This document shows, piece by piece, positions 35,247-44,884 of a stretch of 64,000 bases of DNA. This DNA is from Tachypleus tridentatus (lineage: Eukaryota > Arthropoda > Merostomata > Xiphosura > Limulidae). A model generated the notes under the pieces. That model was not told the DNA's origin. It saw only the letters and a program-made list of their open reading frames with translations, and did no database searches. The stretch covers positions 27,879,276 to 27,943,275 of the forward strand of contig NW_027467782.1 of assembly GCF_004210375.1 (NCBI RefSeq), in the 5' to 3' direction. Made by a program: the position numbers and the translations under genes. Positions within the stretch are counted from its first letter, which is position 1; every line of letters starts with the position of its first letter.

Positions 35247-38200
35247 ATGGTGAAGTTCTTTTTCAAAACATTGCTTTTTATGGCATTATATGCTGTAATA
35301 ACAGCAGTGCCTGGGCACATAAAACTTAAATCTGAAAATATTATACTTGGCGCCCCACAGGTTATTCCATGTGTCCCTGACAACTATAAGATCAAATGTT
35401 ATACCTTTGATGTTTTCAGGTATTATTGGTTTGGCCCATACGGTGTAATAGAAACAGATGACGAGAAAATTCGGGTAAACAAAGCCACGGGTGATTTGAT
35501 GATTGATAAATTTGATATTTCTGATGCCGGTGCTTATAAGTGCATTATTGAATACTCAAGAAACTGGGAGATAAAAGCACACAAACCAATTTCCATCACT
35601 CATTTCTTGGAAGGTAAATGCCTATAAGAATCGATTTTGGTAGTGTTTAGAAGTTAAAAAAAAAAAACACTTTATATTATGAATCGGATTCCATCCATTT
35701 TTACTACAATTTATGTAAAGTGTTATAAGTTCGATATATATTTAATGATTGTACATTAATTTTCCAAAATCCATGAAATCACCTTTCCAACTACCCACAT
35801 ACAGCTCACCGCCATTGTTTCCGCGTTAAACCTGAGGTGTTAAAACGTTGAAAATCAAACTTGTCTGGATATAAATTTATCATTACGAAATAATTTTTGG
35901 TTTATTATTATTATATACAATAACTAAATACATATATATATATATGAATAAATGTAATCAATAGCATTACACAATTAATGAAATTAGACATTCCGTGAAG
36001 TCAGAAAACGAGATAACCTTATGTTAGAAATTAGAAAGGTTTTGTTGTTTTCTTTACAAGTCATAGAACAAATAAGTTTAAAAAATCAAAAGTGTTGAAT
36101 GATTTCTTTAATCGTCTGTGAAAATATTGAAATTATAAAGTGCTACAGTGTTATAGCAGAAAAATGTTTCTTTTGTTACAAACACACAGCCAAGTTCTGG
36201 TATTCAGAGACATTGTTTAGCCACTTTTCACATCCAAGCGATGAAACAATACATTCTTATCATTTGAAATAAGAAAGTTTGAAGAGCTTATTTCATTAAC
36301 TATATCTGTTACTGAGCATATCTTTAATTCTGATCTGGGTAGACATCTTCATTTGTTGGAAGTTAATATTAAACACGTCACATGTTAATGAAAAAAATTC
36401 AACAATAAATACAGCACTGCGTGTTGTTTATTCGCTATTCCGTAAAGCAGAAAAACACATGATTTCGTTAATAATTTTAATTTTTTTAGTTTATGTTCTT
36501 TCTCACGCTTCACTTTATTTTCCGTTCAGTCATGTTATATAAATTTTTAATTACGATTGTTTGTTTTTGAATTCCGCGCAAAACTTCACAAGGCTATCTG
36601 CGCTAGCCGTCCCTAAGTTAGCAGTGTAAGACGAGAGGGAAGGCAGCTAGTCATCACCACCCACCGCCAACTCTTGAGCTACTCTTTTACCAACGAATAG
36701 TAGGATTGACCGTCACGTTATAATGCCCCCCATGGCTGAAAGGGCGAGCATGTTTGGTGTGATTGGGATTCGAACATGCGACCCTCAGATTACGAGTCGA
36801 ATGCCTTTACACATCTGGCCATGCCGGGCCTTTAATTACCAAAATTTGCGTTTTTCATATAGCAAAGCTTCAAAGAGATATCCGCTGTACCTACCGAGGG
36901 GAAATCGAACCCTCAACTTTAGCATTGTAAATCCTTATTTATTATTAATTATGAAAATACATTGATTTGAAACTTCCTGTGACTTACGATACAGTAGATA
37001 AAGAACAAGATAAGCCATCAACTATATTTGTTAGATTTTGTTTATACCTTACAGGATTTCCAGTGTATGAGCTTTCAAGAAGAAAAGTAGTTAATAATTT
37101 GTTATGAGCCTAAAGTGTCATATCAGGTCAAAAATTCCCCTAGTGGCCCAGCAAAATGTCTGCGTGCTTCCAATGCTAGAAACCGGGTTTCGATATCCGT
37201 GATGGGCAGAGCATAGATAGCCCATGATGTAGTGTTACGCTAAATTCCAAACAAACAGTGCAAAATATTATTTCTTATGTCAACAATACTTGAACTACAA
37301 AAAATCGTATACTTTATTTTAGCATGCGTACAACCTAGTGAAAACCACCAATGTCCTGAAGGATTCACACTGAGAAATAACCTGTGTTGTAAGTTGTGCT
37401 TTCCTTTAAAGCGTTTATATGTGTGATCAGTATTTGTGAATTCTAATTTTTAAATAAATCGAAAAAAGGAAAAACTGTTTTGAACAAACTAAGCAGTAAA
37501 TTAGTTATTATATACTTCATCCATTATTTTATTTTTAATTGTTAACATTGTTTATATTTCAAACTTTTTCTTAGATCCAAGTCAAACAGAAACGGAGGAA
37601 GAAACATACGTTCCTTCTCCAAGGAAAAGTGAGTTATGCTACATATAAAATTATGTAAAACGTACCTTTAACGTGAGACAATATGTGTGGAAAGGTTGGT
37701 GACAAAATGTCGTGATGTAAAAATATTACTGTGACGATGTTTGTGTTGACGCGTGTTGTTCTTTCTTCCCATTAAATTTCTTCATTCCCTCATTCATGAA
37801 GGTAAAAAATGTAGAAAGGTGTGAAGACCCGATCTCTTATAATATTCCAGTACATTGTGGACATTATTTTCTATTCTAAATAATAAATCTCTTACCATTT
37901 CACCACTCATAGTAACTTAGGTAAAACATGATTCACCAAACCACGTCTATCATTCCCACTAATTCACTGTTCACAGTTTGAGCTTTTCTGTTGTCTGAAG
38001 TAAGTTTTTGGACCAGTAATTGTATGTCATAAGTATTTTTTTCCTCCTAGTGTTGTTGTATTATTTAAACCTTGACTATTTTAGAAAAAACTGGTTGACT
38101 AGAGCAGAGTTTTAGATTTGTTTACAACAAAACGACCGTCCATGTACTTTAACTTTGAATTGTTACCGATAGTTTTCCAATATATTCTCTTTCGTTTGTA

Positions 38201-41200
38201 GTTCATTTACACACTAATTACAGATTTCTTTGAATAGAGAAACATATAAACAGTATTCAGTTTACAAATTGCTAGTAAGTCAGTGTCAACAATCATACAT
38301 CCTTGGAAGTCTGAGAACTCGTCACTTTTGCATTGTTACGAATATATATATCTGCTGTAATGGTGGTCAGTCATGTGACGCATCAAATGATTATCCTGAT
38401 TTGATATGAAAACACAGTCAGTGTATTTGGTTGTCATAAGATATGATAAGTTAATATCTTTACTTGGATTATCAAGGAAGAAAGTAAATCTAAAGTGATA
38501 CTTTACACTTCTTTACCCTTAATGTTTTATCCATGTGCATTAAACTTATACGTGTTTGAATAAAGAGTGGAACTTCTTCGATTCCAGTAACTTAGAACGC
38601 TGTGGTTATCTTGTTATTTTCACTGTAAATATACTAAATGAAACGTAGCCTCCTCCAATACTATCATATAACAAAAACAAATTGCACTAAACTAACTTTC
38701 TTTTTAACTTGTATTTTTCCATTTCAGCACCATCCATGTTAGAATATCCGATTCCATTGGTAACTGCTGCAGTAGGAGTACCACTATTGTTCATTTCTTT
38801 AAGGCAAGAACAAAACAGTATTTTTTTATGTTTTGTTGAATAGATCTTAATATAATTTCTATGTTATTAATAGTTGAACCATGTGTGTATATACTTAATA
38901 ATGAATTTATAGGGGCTGAGAAATAAAAAAATGTTAGTTACTTTATTTTAATTAGAATGATAAATAATCAAAAGGTTACAAACGCTTGCATTAATAAGAA
39001 ATAAGTAAGGAGAAATTAGCATCATTAGTTTACAATAAAGTGTATTTTAAGTGTGGAGATTCACTTAAAGCTTAAATTGTGGATCACTTTTTTAGGAGAG
39101 AACGTCTCTGTGGCTGTCGTTGTTAAATATTATTATTTCTAGATTATAATTATATTCCATTTTTAATTGACATAACACTAATGTACAAATAACAGTCAAA
39201 TTAAATCATCTATGTTATTTATTCGCGCTTTTCTTTTGTAGTGTCATTATTTGGAAGTGCAATTCTTGTGGATGTGAAGCAGTAAAATCAGCTAACACAG
39301 AAGACCATACAAATAAAGATGACAGAACAAAAATTAAATATTCACTTGTACCACAAAAAGATGAAGATCAGACTGTTATTAGAAACGAGAAGAGAAAATG
39401 TAAAAGTGTAAAAGAGAAGAGGGCCAAAAAGTTCAGAATTTTCATCTTCCTAAAGTAAGTATTGTGATAACGGGAAATGTCATCACATTTCATACCGAGT
39501 GTCTGGGACTTACAACGCTAGAAACCGGCTATCGATAGTCGTGGTGGGTAGAGCACAAATAGACGAACATAACAAGAATGTAATATACCTTCAGTCACAT
39601 ATATTTACTTACTTTCTATACATTTTATGTTGGTGTTCTGCGTGAAGTTTAGACACCGTTATAAATATAATGTATTAAGGTTATAAACTTTACACTCTAA
39701 TCTTCCACCTTATAAGAAACGTTTCAATTTAATGGTATCGATTTTTAGAAGGAAATTGTAGTCGGTTTAAATGGATACTTGATAACAGCTTCTAGAGACG
39801 TTGTGTGTAGATATATACATATAATACAGGTTTCTTCTTTATCATTGCAGCCATCTCAAAACATTTTGAAATTGTTGTACTCTATTGACTCTGTTTATGA
39901 GTCATGTGTTTTCACAATTATTGCGCTATTGACACAGTTACGGATGAATCTTAACTTGGTATAGGAATACAACAACTTTATGCCATGTCGCTTAGCAACA
40001 AAAGTATAACCTGATATTCTTGTTCATCTATGTACTCAAAGTATAAAGTGAAATGTATGAACAACAAAATTGTAAAAATTACATATTTTCTACTGTATTA
40101 ACATTTGGGAAGATGTATGAAAGATGCTTCTAATATGGCCATTTTAAAACGGCCATTTTAAAAGCTATTTCAAATTATAGTTCTAAGCCCGCTACGGGGA
40201 AAGGAAGGCGTTTAATCAGTATTTTATCTCATGGTTTTCATTGAATTGGTCATATATAAGGGAGACAATTCTTCATGTCGTTAGATGACTTTTCATTAAT
40301 TATGAATTTACGTAAATTCCGTCCAGGGGACTAGTACTTGTGCTAGTTTTAATAATATTTTCTTCATTACCATTCAAGCCGTCTCCAAACCTTTAATAAA
40401 TGTTTATTCTATAGATTTGTACTGTATGACTCTGTTTATGAGTCATTACCTCGTAAAGTTGGGTTGTACTTATTCCATTTAGTAGTAGAGAGACATATAT
40501 ACGTATGATGTATAATGTGAGGACTTCCATCCTTCATATACTACAATTGCTAATTTAGTTGTGTAAGACTAGAGGGAAGGCAGTTAGTCATCACCACCCA
40601 CCGCCAACTCTTGAGCTATTCTTTTGCCAACGAATAGTGGGATTGACCGTCACATTATAATGCTCCCAGAGGTGTGACGGAGATTCGAACCCACGACCTT
40701 CGGATTACGAGCCGAGCGTCTTAACCACCTGGACATGCCGGGACATTTATATTTGCTTATTTTCTTTTGCTGTTTAACAACCCGGCATTAGCCAAATTTT
40801 CTTTGCTTGGATAACTGTAGAACTTTGATGTTTCTTATCTGATGTTCAAACACCCCTTTCGTCATGCCAAAATTTTAAACAGCAGAAATTCTCTAACAAG
40901 TTGACATTTATGCTAGCTAGAAACTTTCTAATTAAAAACACTGGACTCATTTACGCACCACATAGAGTTTAAAAATGTATTTTATTTTACTTTTTATGAA
41001 GCATCATTATTATCGTGTTTGTATTGTTCTTGTGTTTTAGTTCAAATCGATATTGATGAATTTCGCAGCGCCATCTCGATGTTAAACTGCTTCCAAACAA
41101 ATATTAAAATATTCGAATTTTAAATACAAAGGCACCTGTAGATTAAGGACATCTGGTGCAGCCCAGTAATACGACCGAATACTTATAACTCTAATATTCT

Positions 41201-42372
41201 GGTATTAATGCTCTTGGTGAGCAGACACAGATAGTTTTGTTTGTTTGTTTTGGAATTTCGCACAAAGCTACTCGAGGGCTATCTATGTTAGCCGTCCCTA
41301 ATTTAGCAGTGTAAGACTAGAGGGAAGGCAGCTTGTCACCACCACCCACCTCCAACTCTTGGGCTACTCTTTTACCAACGAATAGTGGGATTGACCGTTA
41401 CATTATACGCCCCCACGGCTGGGAGGGCGAGCATGTTTAGCGCGACGCGGGCGCGAACTCGCGACCCTCGGATTACGAGTCGCACGCCTTACGCGCTTGG
41501 CCATGCCAGGCCCACAGATAGTCCGTTTTGAAGTTTTCTGATAAAAAAACCAACAAAAACAACGTAGAGTGAAATTCTCGATAATTGCAGCAACTAAATT
41601 AAAATATACATCACGCAATTTATCATTCTCAAAAGTATAGTTGTTAGTACCAACGTTTTTTTATTTCAATTTCTTTTTCAGTTTGATTATTTTTGAAATT
41701 CTCAAATTTCTAATAACGCTTGTTAGTAATTGTTTACATTTTATTCTGTTTAGTACTAGAAAAATATGATACTTCTACAGAGTTTTCCCCCAAAGTAAAG
41801 TGGAAAATATTTCGATATGCATAAGATAAACATTCCCTTCCCTTTTTACTTATTAGAAATCAATTTATAGAGTCAATTAGTTTGCTCAAAATTTGGATAT
41901 TTCAATAAAAGTGTTGTTCGGAAACGTATTTTAATTGAGATCCACTAAATTGATATAGCCCAGTTATCGGTAGTTTCATTGTATTAATTTCCAAGAGGTA
42001 ATTTCTATATAATGATAACTAACATCAACCTATCCTGATTCTTGTTATTTTTAGAGAGAAAGAAAGGCAAATGTTTTTACTAACAGGAAGGACATCCAAA
42101 ATAGTAATGTCTCAAATGAAATAACAAACATTATCACGAGTCTTGAAGGATCACATACAAAATATTTTATACCAACACAGCCTCATAAATATCAACCAAT
42201 AATTTCATATATATCAGAAACTCTGTTAACTGAAAGGAAGGAGGTACCTTCACATTGTAGACGTAACAAAAAATTTAAGAAATATAAATCAAAGAGACCT
42301 CTTTACTTCAAAGAACTGCGAGATTTGTTTCATGAAAGGAAATCATCGGATTCAGAGTGTTCCGACGACTAG
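35247..42372 (+). CDS. Ig-domain type I membrane protein, six exons, ZPBP-like Ig domain
   Basis: Exons: 35247-35613, 37323-37388, 37575-37628, 38728-38803, 39242-39454, 42057-42372. All splice phases agree (1,1,1,2,2), giving 363 residues. Residues 1-20 form a signal peptide (MVKFFFKTLLFMALYAVITA). Residues about 25-120 are one Ig-like domain with C42, W61 and the hallmark DAGAYKC (93-99). Exon 2 adds a short Cys motif (C124, C133, C144). Residues 172-192 are a transmembrane helix (LVTAAVGVPLLFISLSVIIW), then KCNSCGC and a long Lys/Arg-rich tail ending SSDSECSDD. The segment YYWFGPYG ... TGDLMIDKF ... AGAYKC ... EY resembles the Ig domain of zona pellucida-binding (ZPBP) sperm proteins as I remember them. 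That link is inference, and ZPBP proteins are not known to me as membrane-anchored. Intron 4 uses a GC donor (AAG|gcaaga). SINEs lie in introns 1 and 5. Confidence 0.8.
36555..36830 (-). mobile_element. SINE family 1 in intron 1 of the Ig gene
   Basis: A full-length minus-strand copy: TTTGTTTTTGAATTCCGCGC tail, GCTAGCCGTCCC, the body, then a head ending GGCCATGCCGGGCC. A perfect 9-bp target duplication TTTAATTAC flanks it (36546-36554 and 36831-36839). Confidence 0.93.
37137..37258 (+). mobile_element. SINE family 2 in intron 1 of the Ig gene
   Basis: CCCCTAGTGGCCCAGC, a CAATGCTAGAAACCGGG anticodon-arm region, a B-box-like GGTTTCGATATCC, then GATGGGCAGAGCATAGATAG and a short tail with AAATTCCAAACAAACA. 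It has the order of the complete family 2 copy at 51423-51541 but is more diverged. Confidence 0.65.
39491..39572 (+). mobile_element. SINE family 2 fragment in intron 5 of the Ig gene
   Basis: GAGTGTCTGGGACTTACAACGCTAGAAACCGG, a degenerate B box (CTATCGATAGTC) and GGTGGGTAGAGCACAAATAGA follow the family 2 head. The first part of the head and the tail are missing. Confidence 0.6.
40549..40742 (-). mobile_element. SINE family 1, tail-less copy in intron 5
   Basis: It starts within the body (CTAATTTAG, TGTAAGACTAGAGGGAAGGC), continues through CACCACCCACCGCCAACTC, and ends in the tRNA-like head (TTAACCACC, ATGCCGGG). In SINE orientation the 3' tail is missing. Confidence 0.88.
41236..41512 (-). 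mobile_element. SINE family 1 in intron 5, with target duplication
   Basis: A full-length copy: TTTGTTTGTTTGTTTTGG tail, CGCACAAAGCTACTCGAGGG, the body, and a head with GGATTACGAGTCGCACGCC and GGCCATGCCAGGCC. A perfect 10-bp duplication CACAGATAGT flanks it (41226-41235 and 41513-41522). Confidence 0.94.
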
Positions 42373-42582
42373 AGTAGAAAGAAAAATTGAGAAAAGTAAG
42401 CCCCTGAAACATATTTAGATCTACAAGAATTTTTTGACAAGTGTTTAACTGAATTAGAAAGCCAGATGGAAGACAACAACAGAAGAACTTCTATGATCGG
42501 ACGATTTTCTTCACTAATAAGAGACAGTGGAACTCGATTTATGTTTTCTTGTCCCGAATTTTCACAAACTTCACATCAATAA
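42373..42582 (+). pseudogene. In-frame continuation of the last exon beyond the stop
   Basis: After TAG (42370-42372) the same frame meets TGA and TAA within 27 bases and then stays open for 57 codons to TAA at 42580-42582. It reads APETYLDLQEFFDKCLTEL, ESQMEDNNRRTSMIGRF and SSLIRDSGTRFMFSCPEF. Between 42368 and about 42412 the +1 frame is open instead (TRVERKIEKSKPLKH). Two compensating indels would therefore join everything into one longer tail. The terminal stop overlaps an AATAAA signal, as expected if the transcript ends here. It is either a lost C-terminus or a sequence error. Confidence 0.55.
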
Positions 42583-42583
42583 A
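42578..42583 (+). terminator. Polyadenylation signal of the Ig-domain gene
   Basis: AATAAA overlaps the TAA that closes the continued reading frame; A-rich sequence follows. It lies about 205 nt after the first stop codon, a reasonable 3' UTR length. Confidence 0.45.
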
Positions 42584-42840
42584 AAAATTAAAATAAAATG
42601 TATGTAAATAGAAAATAAAAAGTTATAGAGTATTTAAAAATTGTCTGTTTTTTCGCGTTGTTTCAAAGAAAATGATTATTTATTACAGAGGCTTTATAAA
42701 TTATAACTTCACTGTAGACACACAAGTTGGGGAAAAAATGATTTCAAATTAGTAATTAATATTTTTTGGATATACAAAACTGTTTAGTTTAAGAGTTATT
42801 ATTCAATTTATTTGGTGAGTTAATATTTATTGATTTAAAA

Positions 42841-42924
42841 AAAGTGATTATTTAAGTTTGGTTACATAACGTGGCAAACAAACAAACATTCCACGTTATA
42901 CAAACAAACTTAAATAATCACTTT
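42841..42924. repeat. Hairpin: 34-bp arms, 16-bp loop
   Basis: The left arm 42841-42874 (AAAGTGATTATTTAAGTTTG...ATAACGTGG) matches the reverse complement of 42891-42924 with three mismatches. The loop is CAAACAAACAAACATT, like a SINE tail. It lies about 260 bp after the Ig gene and 25 bp before an abnormal SINE. Confidence 0.88.
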
Positions 42925-42948
42925 CAACACTCTTGCTATGATTTTTTG

Positions 42949-43194
42949 ATAGCCCTCGAGTAGCTTTGTGCTAGCCGTCCCTAATTTAGTAGTGTAAGAC
43001 GAGAGGGAAGGCAGCTAGTCATCACCACCCACCGCCAATTTTTAGGCTACTCTTTTACCAACGAATAGTGGGATTGACCGCACATTATAACGCCCCACGG
43101 CTGAAAGGGCGAGCATGTTTGGCGCGACGGGGATGCGAACCCGCGACCCTCAGATTACGAGTCGCACGCCTCAACACGCTTGGCCATCCCGGCC
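42949..43194 (-). mobile_element. SINE family 1 with an inverted tail segment
   Basis: From 42972 it is a normal minus-strand copy (CTAGCCGTCCCTAATTTAG to GGCCATCCCGGCCC). The preceding block 42949-42971 reads ATAGCCCTCGAGTAGCTTTG, which is the tail segment in the opposite, plus-strand orientation. The tail was therefore inverted during or after insertion. Confidence 0.85.
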
Positions 43195-44617
43195 CAACGT
43201 TGTAAGAGTCATACATAGTGTGAGTCAATTATTGACGCCAAGTTACTCGATTCTACTGTATTTTCGATGTTTCCTCAAGTTTGTATTGTTACACTCAAAC
43301 GTCATTGCGTAGTTTACACAAAGTTTGAGGCCTCAATGAACAATTTATAAATATATGGGCTACCAACCAACTGTGAGCTAGATTGAGAAAAATTGTTCTT
43401 TTCTCAGAAAATTAGTCAATGAGAGAAAACGTGAAGTTAGCTGGTGTGAGAACAATTAACCATATCGAGCGATATGATAAAGTTAGTTTCAAAGTTTAAT
43501 AAATATAATAATTTGTATTGTAAAAGGAGGATCTATATTAATTGAACCATTCTCTGTGGGTTTTGATGAGAAGTAGACAATTTTTTAAAGTTATGATACA
43601 ACTGTTGTAACCCATGTTGTAACTCAGTAAGTTACTGAGTGAATAATCTACTAATAGTACTGTGAGTAAAAGTAAGTACTGTGAGAAAAATACTTTAGAT
43701 TGTCAATTATATTCTTAAGTAATTGAATCAGCCCAAATGGATATTTGAAAATAAACATTAATTATTTAGAGTTTTGGATACAACTGTGATATTTCATGGT
43801 GTAAATAATTTTTGTACATACGTTTGTCTTGTTTTGAAGAGATTATTATTTAAAACAAAAACTGGTAGTTGACTAAAAAACAGGAGTTTACCAAAGGTTA
43901 CATGGGGTGAACAGACAAATGGGTAAAGAAATGTTATATTTGTTATAAAATATGTAACGTTGCGAAAGAACGGAAGTCCATTACCAACAAGCAACAGCAG
44001 AAATCTCAGTATGAAGCTGCTATAGCAACTTCTATAGATGGTGTTGTTAAGAAACTAGAAAGTTTGACTGTCAGCATAGATGCTTGGATTTAGGTAATGT
44101 TTAAAAAATATTTTCTCATAAAAATAACTATATAAATTTGCAATACAAGTAGAATAGTTAACGTCCATTGAAACTCCTATTATTGTTTAAATTGTTATTG
44201 AAAAACATATAATTATTATAAATACCGAAACTTAATATATCTTTTATGATTTTGGAGTTAAAGTTTCTTTCTTCCGATACTGTGAAAGAATAACACAATT
44301 GTTCAATTAATGAATTTATAATGGAAATTGAACCTTTTAACAGAATTGTGGAGAACAATGTAGTAACGTCAATTGTTGGTCCATTCTTTACTTGTACAAC
44401 ATAACTTGACCATTCTAACCACTTACTGTTGTATATACTTACAAAAAAAAAATCACTTGACCCTTCCAACCCTTTCCGTTGTTTCAATTAACAATAACGT
44501 TTTCTACCTAGAAATGAGAACCAAACGACAGAAAGATTAAAGGTAAACAAAACCATAACGCTATCTTCAAACCTATTTCTAATAATAGAACAATAATTTA
44601 AGTGGACAAAGTCAAAT
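43195..44617. other. Region without a recognised gene
   Basis: It holds a 61-codon plus-strand open stretch without ATG (43911-44094) and an AT-rich 109-codon minus-strand frame (44158-44487), which is rich in N and F and has no motif. Neither is supported as a gene. Confidence 0.45.
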
Positions 44618-44680
44618 CCCCTAGTGACCCAGTGTCATGTCTGCTGAATTAAAACGATGGAATCCAGGTTTCAAAAGTCA
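44618..44680 (+). mobile_element. SINE family 2 head fragment
   Basis: ATCCCCTAGTGACCCAGTG, ATGTCTGCTGAATTAAAACG and a degenerate GGTTTCAAAA correspond to the first 60 bp of family 2. The remainder is absent. Confidence 0.5.
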
Positions 44681-44794
44681 AATAAAACTTAAATGAATGT
44701 CGTAGTTGTAATTGGCATAAAATAATGATACATTAAATATATTTTTATTCATAAATACTTTGAGTTAGTAATTGACCATTGTCGAGAAACTTTG

Positions 44795-44884
44795 TAGTTA
44801 AGCACAAAACTACACAACGTGTTCTGACCATTACATGTATCGAAACCTGATTTTTAGCGTTGTAATGCAGACATACCACTATAT
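44795..44884 (-). mobile_element. SINE family 2 copy abutting the 53-bp array
   Basis: In reverse complement it reads AGTGGTATGTCTGC, ATTACAACGCTAAAAATCAG, GGTTTCGATACATG, then GGTCAGAACACG and a TGTGTAGTTTTGTGC tail, in the order of family 2. Its head end touches the first unit of the 53-bp minisatellite. Confidence 0.7.

Noticed and set aside
42301..42420. A short intron that would remove the TAG/TGA/TAA triplet after the Ig gene
   Set aside because: The possible donor at 42357 with the acceptor at 42418 gives a 62-nt intron that breaks the downstream frame, and the gtaag at 42396 would give an intron of only about 23 nt.
43115..43312. Proteins containing RTRDPQITSRTP-like segments (also at 36723, 49334 and, reversed, 41403 and 33735)
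   Set aside because: These are translations of the SINE family 1 tRNA-like head and body; the same peptide recurs wherever a SINE lies.
44158..44487. 109-codon minus-strand gene
   Set aside because: It is AT-driven, rich in Asn/Phe/Ile, and has no motif, splice context or neighbour support.
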